Shown here piece after piece: positions 9,221 to 18,400 of a stretch of 64,000 bases of DNA (positions are counted from its first letter, which is position 1; the number at the start of each line of letters is the position of its first letter). The notes below the pieces were generated by a model. That model had not been told where the DNA came from and made no database searches. It saw nothing but the letters and a program-made list of their open reading frames with translations. This stretch comes from Photobacterium angustum (lineage in GTDB: Bacteria; Pseudomonadota; Gammaproteobacteria; Enterobacterales; Vibrionaceae). The translations under genes were made by a program, and so were the position numbers. Location: positions 226,238 to 290,237 of the forward strand of contig NZ_PYOM01000004.1 of assembly GCF_003026365.1 (NCBI RefSeq), in the 5' to 3' direction.

Positions 9221-9440
9221 TATCACTCTTCGCCATGATGATAGACTGAGCAATATTGTACAGCAAACACAAAAGATAACAATAAAAGGCTGAACAATCA
9301 GTGTGACATCAATCTAAAGTCAAAAAGCTTTATTTTTGATAAAAGCAGATATAAGACCATTATTTGAACATTATTTTACGTTCACAATGTGATTTACTAC
9401 CCGAAATAAGATACAGATTTAAAGTGTTACAGCGTCACAA

Positions 9441-9455
9441 CTTTACAATGTAAAT
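9441..9455. other. parS2: parS2-type centromere site 7, in rctA
   Basis: CTTTACAATGTAAAT has a perfect 13-bp core. It lies 17 bp from a 39-mer-type RctB site. In V. cholerae a parS2 site beside rctA lets ParB2 spread over a 39-mer and relieve its negative control; the same arrangement is visible here. Confidence 0.8.
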
Positions 9456-9471
9456 TGATTTTAGCAGGGTA

Positions 9472-9510
9472 TTTACAGAAGCATGATAAAGACAAGCTAA
9501 GTTACGGGAG
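9472..9510. repeat. 39-mer-type RctB inhibitory site, copy 1
   Basis: This 39-bp element begins TTTACAGAAGCATGATAA and ends GTTACGGGAG. It aligns along its whole length with the 40-bp element at 9829. Position (rctA) and length fit the 39-mers through which RctB limits chromosome II initiation. Confidence 0.65.
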
Positions 9511-9674
9511 ATGTTATTTCAATTTCAGATCATCTTAAAATTGAACAAATAACCATAAGATCTAACAGTATGATGAAATCAATCAATTTCATAGCCATTT
9601 CATTAAAATAATTAATAAATAGCAGATAAAGGCTGATCGCATAACCAAAAAGGCTAAAATGAATGAACAAAATC

Positions 9675-9688
9675 TTGATCATCGTTCC
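9675..9688 (+). repeat. RctB iteron-like site in rctA
   Basis: TTGATCATCGTTCC is a near copy of the ori2 iterons. It faces an inverted copy at 9709. Confidence 0.7.
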
Positions 9689-9708
9689 GAGAAAATAACG
9701 TCGATCAT

Positions 9709-9722
9709 GAAACGATGATCAA
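9709..9722 (-). repeat. Inverted RctB iteron-like site in rctA
   Basis: The minus strand reads TTGATCATCGTTTC, identical to the ori2 iteron at 10277. With the copy at 9675 it forms an inverted pair. Confidence 0.7.
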
Positions 9723-9828
9723 GCGTTCTAACAAACAATTAAATCAGGACTTCTAGACGATATTAGATCATATTGTCAGGAAAAATGATCAAGGTAAAAA
9801 GGGGGGAGAATAGCGATTTACAACCATA

Positions 9829-9868
9829 ATTACGGAAGCATGATAGAAAGGAGATAAATTACTGTGAG
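9829..9868. repeat. 39-mer-type RctB inhibitory site, copy 2
   Basis: It begins ATTACGGAAGCATGATAG and ends TTACTGTGAG. It shares the GAAGCATGATA core and the flanking pattern with copy 1, with about one extra base. Confidence 0.65.
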
Positions 9869-9972
9869 TGTAGATTCAATAAGGCTTTAGCTAACAATAT
9901 TCACCTTAGAACAAGGCTAAAAGGCCAATATTGAATGAAATGGCCAAATACTTGAAATGCAGATTCGTTTAC

Positions 9973-9986
9973 TTGATCATTTTTCC
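9973..9986 (+). repeat. RctB iteron-like site in rctA
   Basis: TTGATCATTTTTCC. It lies in a block that repeats the GGCTAAAA...TGAATGAA...CTTGATCAT order seen at 9651-9690. Confidence 0.65.
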
Positions 9987-10132
9987 GAATATAAAACGAT
10001 AAAATAAGCACTTCTTTGGTAACATTCCGAATCAAAGTAATATGGATTAATCGCTATGGTTACGGTAATCACTGTGTATCATAATTTAAAAAGTGAATAT
10101 AATTTAAACAAAAAGACTCGAATGACACTCAC

Positions 10133-10146
10133 ATGATCATTGTTCC
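10133..10146 (+). repeat. Isolated RctB iteron upstream of the DnaA box
   Basis: ATGATCATTGTTCC, identical to the last phased iteron at 10369 but set apart from the array by about 120 bp. Confidence 0.75.
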
Positions 10147-10218
10147 TAGTAAAAATACCTAAATAAATGACCTTTGCACCGTGGAATTAAGGATCAATCA
10201 ATACAAAGAAAGGATTGC

Positions 10219-10227
10219 TGTGGATAA
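10219..10227 (-). promoter_or_regulatory. DnaA box in ori2
   Basis: TGTGGATAA is the exact complement of the strong DnaA box TTATCCACA. V. cholerae ori2 has one DnaA box beside its iterons and needs DnaA for initiation. Confidence 0.8.
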
Positions 10228-10253
10228 CTCTGTTAACAAACATTGAATCTATT

Positions 10254-10382
10254 ATGATCATGCTTTCAATTGAGTGTTGATCATCGTTTCAGAATGCAAA
10301 TGATCATGCTTCCAATGTTATGATGATCATGTTTTCGATTGACTGTTGATCACACTTCCGATAAAACTATGATCATTGTTCC
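10254..10382 (+). repeat. Array of six RctB iterons with 23-bp period
   Basis: Six 14-bp copies of (A/T)TGATCA-N4-TTCC (or TTTC) start at 10254, 10277, 10300, 10323, 10346 and 10369, so the spacing is exactly 23 bp throughout and all face rctB. Each contains a GATC Dam site; RctB binds the V. cholerae 12-mers only when they are methylated. The count of six matches V. cholerae ori2. Confidence 0.93.
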
Positions 10383-10545
10383 GTAATACTACTATTTTAT
10401 TTTCTTTTAAAACAAAATGTTACGCTGTAAAATAAAACCAGATCATTAGATCAGTTAATCAAATAGATCAGAATTAATCATAAAGATCAGTATTAAAAAT
10501 CTTTAAATAAAAAACTTTATTTATTGATCTTTTTCTATTAATCTT
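10383..10545 (+). other. AT-rich DNA-unwinding region with ATCA repeats
   Basis: A very AT-rich stretch between the iterons and rctB. About 10440-10490 holds a run of GATCA/AATCA words (AGATCATTAGATCAG, TAATCA, AGATCAG), matching the ATCA repeats that RctB contacts on single strands while opening V. cholerae ori2. The rctB promoter must also lie here; I cannot place it with confidence. Confidence 0.65.
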
Positions 10546-10579
10546 TGCGGAAAGATGATGGATCTACGGTCAATGATAA

Positions 10580-12580
10580 ATGAAACAACCTCGTAATAGT
10601 GAAAATGCCCCAATTGAAAAAATATTGATCGAAGCCCCTAGATCGCACAAAGATGGTCATTTATTTTTGATCCATTCAAATCTTGTGGATTGGCTTCCCC
10701 AGTATCAACATTTTAAAGGGGTCACCAAAAGTATTATTGAACTGCTCAATATTATTTCGCTACGTGGTTTATCAAGCAAAGATGGTTATGTATCAACAAC
10801 TGAACTTGTTGAAGCAACGGAAGGGCAATTAACGCGAGCAGCAATTCAGCAACGCTTACGTGCAGCAGTGAGTGTCGGTTTATTTAATCAGCAGCCTGTA
10901 AGATTTGAAGAAGGCTTAGCGGGTAAAACCATGTTGCATCACTTCATCAATCCATCTTTGCTGATCTCTCAATTAGGCACGGGTAGTTTACAGTCAGACC
11001 AATTTAAAGAAAAAGAAAAGCAAAAACGTTCAAAAGCATTAGCACAAAATCATGTTAATCGACGTTTACTGACTGAACACGGTTTAGGTACCCCACCAAG
11101 TATGCCTGATGAAGCTGATCAAATTGTAGTTTCCCCAACCAGCTGGGCAGGGATCATTGATCAGGCGTTAGCGCCACCGAGAACTAAAAAAAGTTATCAA
11201 AAATCAATGGTTGCGATCAGTGGTACGAAAGCGATCATTGAAACACGATCATCAAAGTCGATCATGACGGTAGATGATCTCATGACATTGTTTGCGTTGT
11301 TTACCTTAACGGTCCAATATCACGATCATCATATCGCTGACTATGAAATTCAAGCGCGATCTATGGCAAATAAGACGCCTGTCTATATCACTGATATTTT
11401 GGCTTTACGAGGCAAAAAAGACAGTGGTCCAGCACGTGATTCTATTCGAGAAAGTATTGATCGTATTGAATTTACAGACTTTCAATTACATGAACTCACA
11501 GGTCGTTGGTTGAGCGAAAATATGCCTGAAGGGTTTAAGAGTGATCGTTTTCGTTTCATTGCTAGAACGATCACGGCTTCAGAAGAAGCGCCTCAAGAAG
11601 GGCAAGATGGTGAGATCAGGATCAAGCCTAATTTGTATATTTTGGTGTGGGAACCTTCATTTTTTGATGAACTATTAACACGTGATTACTTTTTCTTGTT
11701 TCCTCCTGAAATTTTACGCCAGCATACGCTTGTGTTTCAGTTGTATACTTTTTTCCGTAGTCGCATGTCTCGTCGTGTCAATGATTCCATGCTTTTAAGT
11801 GATTTAAATCAAAAGCTTGCTAGAAATATTGAATGGCGACGTTTTTCTTCTGATCTTATTCGAGAATTGAAAAAGTTAGCTGAAGGAAAAGTAACGGAAA
11901 CGATCTTTGCCGTGAATTTATGGGGATACCATTTAACGATCAGTGCTGAAGAACCTGATAAACGTTACACAGATTATCGTATTGATATTAAATGTGATGC
12001 CGATGAAGTGATCCGTTATTCACGTGCTAAAACGACCAATGAAGGTAAGCGTACGATGGCACCAACAATGCCAAACCCGCTACGTAATGAGATCATGCCA
12101 AAGCAAGAACTGGAACAATTATCCGCAATTATTGATGGTGAGTTTGAACCGATTCAGCGAAAAGCACCGCGTCCGAAAGGTCGGTTAGGGCGTCGTATTA
12201 AGTTGCGTAAGCATCTTGTTGAGATTAATGCAGATGAATTAACTATAGTGTTATCTAAATATACCTCACCAGAAGCGCTCCAGCGAAGCATAACGGCGTT
12301 ATCTGCAATGACTGGTCATTCATCATCAGTTATTACTGAAGAGTGCCACGGATACTTAGATAAGCTCGATTGGTTATATGTTTCTGGTGAAAAAGTCAGT
12401 TATGAAACCTTAAGTCGTACCGTTGAGTTATATAACAGCCGTCAAGACGAGCGTCATTTATCGATTGAACGTTTAATTTCAGGTTTAGCTGTTAGACGAA
12501 AAGTGTGTCAACTTGTTCATGAAGGCCATATTAATGAGCAAGTTTTAAAAGCACTTGATGATGTCGCTAAAGGTATTTAA
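10580..12580 (+). CDS. rctB: Chromosome II replication initiator RctB
   Basis: RctB binds the iterons of ori2 to unwind it and the 39-mers to limit initiation; it is found only in Vibrionaceae and defines their second chromosome. The 666 residues are close to the V. cholerae length, and the match runs end to end, for example HKDGHLF near residue 23, VTKSIIELLNIISLRGL, LTRAAIQQRLRAAV, YHDHHIADYE, KKDSGPARDSIRESIDRI, NMPEGFKSDRFRF and YILVWEPSFFDELLTRDY. Winged-helix domains in the first two thirds carry DNA binding. The ATG at 10580 lacks a strong Shine-Dalgarno. A terminator follows. No frameshift is seen, so the replicon should be functional. Confidence 0.98.
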   Translation: MKQPRNSENAPIEKILIEAPRSHKDGHLFLIHSNLVDWLPQYQHFKGVTKSIIELLNIISLRGLSSKDGYVSTTELVEATEGQLTRAAIQQRLRAAVSVGLFNQQPVRFEEGLAGKTMLHHFINPSLLISQLGTGSLQSDQFKEKEKQKRSKALAQNHVNRRLLTEHGLGTPPSMPDEADQIVVSPTSWAGIIDQALAPPRTKKSYQKSMVAISGTKAIIETRSSKSIMTVDDLMTLFALFTLTVQYHDHHIADYEIQARSMANKTPVYITDILALRGKKDSGPARDSIRESIDRIEFTDFQLHELTGRWLSENMPEGFKSDRFRFIARTITASEEAPQEGQDGEIRIKPNLYILVWEPSFFDELLTRDYFFLFPPEILRQHTLVFQLYTFFRSRMSRRVNDSMLLSDLNQKLARNIEWRRFSSDLIRELKKLAEGKVTETIFAVNLWGYHLTISAEEPDKRYTDYRIDIKCDADEVIRYSRAKTTNEGKRTMAPTMPNPLRNEIMPKQELEQLSAIIDGEFEPIQRKAPRPKGRLGRRIKLRKHLVEINADELTIVLSKYTSPEALQRSITALSAMTGHSSSVITEECHGYLDKLDWLYVSGEKVSYETLSRTVELYNSRQDERHLSIERLISGLAVRRKVCQLVHEGHINEQVLKALDDVAKGI

Positions 12581-12598
12581 AACTGTTGCGTCAGAGAG

Positions 12599-12627
12599 AA
12601 AAAGAGCGTTTTTGTGCGCTCTTTTTT
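12599..12627 (+). terminator. Rho-independent terminator of rctB
   Basis: AAAGAGCG and CGCTCTTT pair around a short loop and are followed by a T run. Confidence 0.85.
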
Positions 12628-12748
12628 CATATTATTAACGGAATAATTAATATTTAGTGTATTTTATGTAGTTATGAATAGTTTTAGTGAATATTTAAAT
12701 CATGAGAGGAACTCGTTGGTTTAAATATTTTCATAGTGATGGCGCTAA

Positions 12749-15049
12749 ATGATTGGGAACTTCATTGTGTTGAAAAAGCATAGAATAATCAAAACCGTAT
12801 TATTTATGGCACTCAGTGTACAGTCTCTTGCTGTGTATGCGAGTGCAGATGATCGTCCCAAACTTAATCGAGAACGGATTGGACTTGTTCTTAGCGGTGG
12901 TGGTGCAAAAGGGGCAGCCCATATAGGCGTATTGGAAGTATTAGAAGAAAATCGAATTCCTGTTGATATCGTAACAGGCACCAGTATGGGCGCTTATGTT
13001 GGCGGTATGTACGCCATGGGATTAAGTGCTAAAGAAGTGAAACGTCGTACCTTTGGTGTTAAATGGGAAGAAGGTTATCTCGATCGTGCTAGTCGTAACG
13101 ATCTTACGTTACGTAGAAAGCAGCAAAATGATAGGTACCAATTACATACTGATATTGGTCTCGATATAAATGGCGAATTTAAATCTCGATCAGGAGCATT
13201 TCAAGGACAAGGATTTGCTAAAATTCTACGTGATGTTACTGATAACCTCCCATCTTTAAAATCTTTTGATCAGCTTGCAATCCCGTATCGAAGTGTGGCT
13301 ACCGATATTGCTAAAGTGAAACCGGTTATAATAAGTTCAGGTCATTTAGCGACAGCAATGCAAGCATCAATGACCGTCCCTGGAGCGTTAAAACCGGTTC
13401 ACTTAAAGGGGAAACTGCTGGTTGATGGCGGTGTGGTTAATAATATGCCTGTCAATGTGGCCAAAGTGCTTGGTGCTGATGCCATTATTGCGGTTGACTT
13501 ACGTGATAATTTAATGCCAAGTAAAGATCTTGATAGTGCGTTAAATATCGTTGCTCAATTAACGACTTATATGACCAATGCAAGTACCGATCTGCAAAAA
13601 AGTCTAATGGAAGAAGATGATGTATATCTTCAGCCTGATGTTTCATTTATGACTGCCGCTGATTTTGATCAAATGAAAAAAGCATATTTAGCGGGAAGAA
13701 AAGTGGCAACGGCTTCGCTACCAAAATTACTTCGTTATCAATTATCAGAGCATGACTATCGAGCTTATATTAAGGAAAAACAAAGTCGTCGAAGCCAATT
13801 AACCGTAGCCTCAGCTTATTATATTGATAAGATAAAAATAAAGAATAATACCCGCTTACCTGAAAAAACTTTATTGTCTCAGTTGGATTTAAAAACAGGT
13901 CGAGTGATTTCTAATGAAGAATTAGAGCAAGCAGTTAAACGCCTGCAAAGTGAAGATGTTTATGGTCGAATTACTTACCAAATTAGGCAAGAAAACGGCG
14001 AGAACGTGCTTGATATGGACATAAATGAAAAATCATGGGGACCGGGGTATTTAAACTTTACCTTGGCGTTCGAAGATGATTTCGTCAATCGTTCAAACTT
14101 CTCTTTTGGCGCTCAATATTTATATACCGATCTCACAGATAAAGGGGGAGAGTGGTTAACAGAGTTCTCGTTAGGTAGTTGGAAAAATATCAACACTGAA
14201 CTTTATTTCCCATTAGATTATAAACAACAGTTTTTTACCGAAGTTGGTGCTGCTGCAAGCAATGAGGTGAGGAAATTCAAGCGTGAAAGTGCAATCCTCG
14301 ATTCTGACAAAACTGAAGAACTGTACAATATTGAAACTGAATACCGACATGTGAATGGTTATGCGGCTGTTGGTTGGAATTTAAAATCATCGGCAGAAGT
14401 GACTCTTGGTTACAATGTTCAAAAAGGGTCTATCACGATACTTTCCAATCGCTATAAAGAGGATTATTTATTACATGGTCCCTATATCAACTTAACTTAT
14501 GATGATCTCGATAGTTTTTATTTTCCTTCAAAAGGTATATACGCTAATGCAAGATTGGGTTATAACCAAACGACCAGTGAATTTAAAAATTATGACGAAG
14601 TAAATGGCGAAACCATTTCTTATAATTTCTCAATCAAAAAACCGTTTACATATGATCGACATACCTTGGTGTTAAACGCTAAAACGGCAGGATCTGATTC
14701 AGACGAAATGCTACCGGTTTTCGCCCAGGATTTAGGGGGATTATTTAATTTATCTGGTTATCACCGTTATGAGTTAAACGGCCGTTATAGTGCCTTTGGT
14801 AGTATTATTTACCGTTATCGTGTCCTTGATAACAACTTTGGCGCGTTTAAGCTCCCTGTCTATTTAGGGGGATCCATAGAGTATGGCGGTGTCTGGAATA
14901 AATCTTCTGATATGTCTTGGGGGAGTGCAATAACTGCTGGCAGTGTTTATGTTGCTGTTGACTCTATTATTGGCCCTGTTTACTTGAGTTATGGTCTCGC
15001 AGAAGATGGCAATGATTCATTCTACCTTTCTCTTGGCTCTTCGTGGTAA
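12749..15049 (+). CDS. Patatin-like phospholipase with POTRA and Omp85-type beta-barrel
   Basis: The 766-residue protein combines a secreted patatin lipase with an outer-membrane barrel, the PlpD/type Vd arrangement. A signal peptide covers about residues 8-32 (ending VYASA). The patatin domain shows the oxyanion motif SGGGAKG (about 49-55), nucleophile motif GTSMG (Ser about 79) and DGGVVNN (Asp about 226), so the Ser-Asp dyad is intact. A POTRA-like region (about 355-430) is followed by a barrel with repeated aromatic strands ending in SLGSSW. A GTG about 18 bp downstream preceded by GGGA is an alternative start. It is transcribed with rctB but after a terminator. The lipid substrate is unknown. 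Confidence 0.88.
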   Translation: MIGNFIVLKKHRIIKTVLFMALSVQSLAVYASADDRPKLNRERIGLVLSGGGAKGAAHIGVLEVLEENRIPVDIVTGTSMGAYVGGMYAMGLSAKEVKRRTFGVKWEEGYLDRASRNDLTLRRKQQNDRYQLHTDIGLDINGEFKSRSGAFQGQGFAKILRDVTDNLPSLKSFDQLAIPYRSVATDIAKVKPVIISSGHLATAMQASMTVPGALKPVHLKGKLLVDGGVVNNMPVNVAKVLGADAIIAVDLRDNLMPSKDLDSALNIVAQLTTYMTNASTDLQKSLMEEDDVYLQPDVSFMTAADFDQMKKAYLAGRKVATASLPKLLRYQLSEHDYRAYIKEKQSRRSQLTVASAYYIDKIKIKNNTRLPEKTLLSQLDLKTGRVISNEELEQAVKRLQSEDVYGRITYQIRQENGENVLDMDINEKSWGPGYLNFTLAFEDDFVNRSNFSFGAQYLYTDLTDKGGEWLTEFSLGSWKNINTELYFPLDYKQQFFTEVGAAASNEVRKFKRESAILDSDKTEELYNIETEYRHVNGYAAVGWNLKSSAEVTLGYNVQKGSITILSNRYKEDYLLHGPYINLTYDDLDSFYFPSKGIYANARLGYNQTTSEFKNYDEVNGETISYNFSIKKPFTYDRHTLVLNAKTAGSDSDEMLPVFAQDLGGLFNLSGYHRYELNGRYSAFGSIIYRYRVLDNNFGAFKLPVYLGGSIEYGGVWNKSSDMSWGSAITAGSVYVAVDSIIGPVYLSYGLAEDGNDSFYLSLGSSW

Positions 15050-15063
15050 CTAATAAAGTAAGG

Positions 15064-15084
15064 TTAGGTAAATTTACCTAACTT
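15064..15084 (+). terminator. Hairpin after the patatin gene
   Basis: GTTAGGTAAA pairs with TTTACCTAAC with no loop other than the centre of the palindrome. The T tract after it is short, so it is only a possible terminator. Confidence 0.4.
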
Positions 15085-15452
15085 TGCTTATTTTACTTAT
15101 GAATATGTTGTGTATTTACATAGCTATGACAAATGTATCTAAGTATATGGCAAAATAGTTACTGATATAACCTTTGTCTTATCATACTGAGGATTATTTA
15201 TTTAGGAAGGATCTTGAATAATAATCATTTTTGTATTGAATATTACTTTTGCGAGCATTTTGCTCGCTTTTTTTTTAACTAAGATTATTTTTAATTACTT
15301 GTGAAATTTATCCTATTTAAAAATATTAAATAGCATTTATTTATTAAATATTTTCTTTCTTTTAAACAAGACAAATAAAAATTAAACCGTTTCTATAATC
15401 ACAAAGTTAATTTGTATTCAGCAAAGTAATTGAGATGAAATAGAGGCTAACC
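15085..15452. other. Intergenic region before the M36 protease gene
   Basis: AT-rich spacer with one good terminator (15251-15276). Nothing else recognisable was seen. Confidence 0.5.
15251..15276 (+). terminator. Rho-independent terminator
   Basis: GCGAGCA and TGCTCGC pair around TTT and are followed by nine T residues. It is the stronger of the two hairpins after the patatin gene. Confidence 0.85.
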
Positions 15453-18400
15453 ATGAAAGTAGTTCGAATATTTATCTGGTTAGCAATGCTTATGAGCATT
15501 GTTAGCTGTGGTGGAGGCGGCGGTGATCCACAAACAACGGAGCAGCCTAGTGATACGGTATCGGTAGATTTTACGCCTGAATTTAGTGCATTTCGGATGG
15601 CATTACCTGTCGCAAACGGTGGTAGTGTCGGAAAAAATACCACGACGCCTATTTTGTTAGAAGGTCTTTTACAGGCAACCAATACAGCAACAAATACAGT
15701 AGAGCAGTTTGATTGGAAAGCTTATTTAGATCTTGGTACTTTCTCTGTGACCTCGGAAACCACGATAGGTTTAACACCGGGGAATTATGATTTTGTGCTT
15801 GATATTGAGCATGATGGACAAAAATATCATGGTGAAGCGAACATCGATATTATCGATGGTAACTCTCCTGTTGCGATGAATTTAACCCCTGTTTTAGGAA
15901 AACTTGATTTTGACGTCTCTATTAATCCTGAAATGGCTAAGCTCTTTTTCAAAGTCGATCCTAACGAATTAAATTTATTAGGTTTAGGAACCCCCATTGT
16001 CGGTATTGGGCTTGATAATAATCAAGAAATGAAGTTTTTAATCAATAAAAACTCAGCGCAATCTGATCTTTTTTTTAATATCCAATATGGTAGCTATTCA
16101 GTTGATATTAATTTCTATAATGACACCGAAAAAGTGGGGCATTTAGATATACCTAACCAAGTATTAAATATTGATCAAAATACTGCTGTTGTTAATTATG
16201 ATGTGGTTCCATTGATGGGGGTCACTGTTATTACATTTAATGAGCAAGGAGACACCACTGATATAACGGTTAAAATTCCTAACTCGATCATTACTCATGT
16301 TCAGCAATTATCAGATCTTAATACTGAGCTTAAGTTGTTAGATCCTAATAATATGATAGTGTTTGATGATCAAGTGATATTTACCCAAGATCCCAACGCG
16401 CCTGATAGTTACATTGCAACGCTGCCGGTGAATTTGAATTTTGCTCAAACACAGACCCATGGGTTATTTTTAACATTAAAATTTTTCGATATCGCGGATA
16501 ATCCGACTATCGCATTTGCGAGTTGCACATCTGAAAGCTTCCATTTAGAACATAATGATAAAACATTAGGTTGCCAAGTTACATTCAATGATACGACGGT
16601 AGACGTTGTAACAGCGCTTAATGCGCATTTTGTAGTGAATGTTTACGATGTCAACGGTAATCCAGTGAAAGATGCTCAAGTGTTTGTAAATGATGCAACT
16701 AGCCCTATTGGAGTAACCGGAGAAGATCCGTTTACCAGTGAAGGGGCGGTTGTATTCAATACATCAGTAGGGGAGCATGATATCAAGGCTAAAGCGATTG
16801 GTTATGTCGCTGAAAAAGTTGTTAATGCCACGCCTTTGAGTATCAATAATGTTGACTTATATTTGATGCTGCCTGAATCACCACCAGCTGATGCGGTTGA
16901 GCCAAGAAATTATGATACGCGAGTATCTTTGACAGAAAGTGTCAATATTCCACCCAGTACTGAGCAAATAAACCTTGCTAATGACATGATGGTTAGAATA
17001 CCACCAGTTAAAATTGATTATGAGAAACGTACAGGTGTAGCGCGAGTTCTTTATAATCAGACAGGCTATTTGACTGATGCAGATCCAAGTAAAACCACAG
17101 AGCAAGTGGTGATGGATTTTCTTGAAGATAATCGACGATTATTACATTTATCACCTACTGATATTGCTAATGTAGAGCAACAAGTTTACGAAACAGCAGC
17201 GACAGGTGCGAAGCGTTTTTACTTACAACAAAAGATTCATGGGCGTGAAGTATTCAACGCTTTGCTACAAGTTAATGTGAATCGTGATGGCCGTATCTTA
17301 AGTGTGAATAACACGTTCTCACCACATATTGATCAAGTGATCTTAAGTAAGCAAGCACCCACCATTACGATTAAGCAAGCGATCATTAATGCAGCTGAAA
17401 AAGTAGGGATCAAGGTTCGCCACCAGCCAACCATTGAAAATGAAGATCTTAGTGCAGATGATCAAGCAACAAAAGTTAATGCATCCAGTGCTTCAAGAGA
17501 GCCTATTGACGCTAAATTAGTTTACATACCGGTTAAAAATGATGAACTACGTTTGGCATGGTCTTTCTTACTCTTTACTCATGATCAACGTCATGTCTAT
17601 CAAATGTTGGTTGATGCCAATAGTGGCGAACTTCTCGCTTACTTTGATCAGGTTGATGAGCACAGCTATGAAGTGTTCCAATACCCAGTCGAATCACCTA
17701 ATCATGCAACACCTGTTAACGCTCGCCAAATTGAAGTTAATCCGGCGGCAAGTCCCGGTTCACCATGGGGATGGCATGATATAAATGCCACCATTGGCAA
17801 TGAATATACCATCATGCGAGGTAACAATGTTCATGCGTATAACGATTCAAATAATTCAGGTTCACCAACAGGAGTCGAGCCAGATTGTTTGGCGGGCATA
17901 AGTTGTGTCTTCCCACTTGATTTTACTCTACCACCACAAGATAACAGCGATGCGGCTGTAGCCAACTTATTTCATTGGAATAACATTATTCACGATATCA
18001 CCTATCTATATGGCTTTGATCAAGCATCAGGGAATTTCCAAGTCAATCAATATGGAGCCCCCGGTGCTGGTGGCGATGATGTTAAAGCCGAAGCGCAAGA
18101 TGGCGGGGGAATGAATAATGCTAACTTTTGGACGCCTGCTGATGGTACACGCCCTAGAATGCAAATGTACCTATGGTCATATACCACTCCACAGCGTGAC
18201 GGTGATTTTGATAATGCGATTATTGTCCATGAGTATGCTCACGGTATTTCTAATCGTTTAGTTGGTGGTCCTGCCAATGTAAATTGTTTAAGTAATTACC
18301 AACGACCATCAGAAGGGATCAGTGATCTTTATGCCTTAATGTTGACTCAACCTGCAGGACTCACGGGAGCCGATCCTCGTGCGATGGGGACCTATGTATT

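Larger units (their letters stand above)
9221..10579. other. ori2: Origin of replication of chromosome II (rctA and ori2)
   Basis: A 1.36-kb non-coding region lies between divergent parA2 and rctB, rich in GATC (Dam) sites. From left to right it holds a parS2-type site (9441), a 39-mer-type repeat (9472), iteron-like copies in both orientations (9675 plus, 9709 minus), a second 39-mer-type repeat (9829), another iteron (9973), an isolated iteron (10133), a DnaA box (10219), six iterons in phase (10254-10382) and an AT-rich ATCA-repeat tract before rctB. This order matches Vibrio cholerae ori2: rctA regulatory half, then the minimal origin. Confidence 0.92.

Noticed and set aside
10050..10100. 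A third 39-mer-type element (GGTTACGGTAATCACTGTG)
   Set aside because: It shares TTACGG with the two elements in rctA but lacks the GAAGCATGATA core in either orientation.
10419..10433. A parS2-like palindrome next to the iterons (GTTACGCTGTAAA)
   Set aside because: Two core positions differ from TTTACA-N-TGTAAA. It may be part of an RctB site, but the evidence is too weak.
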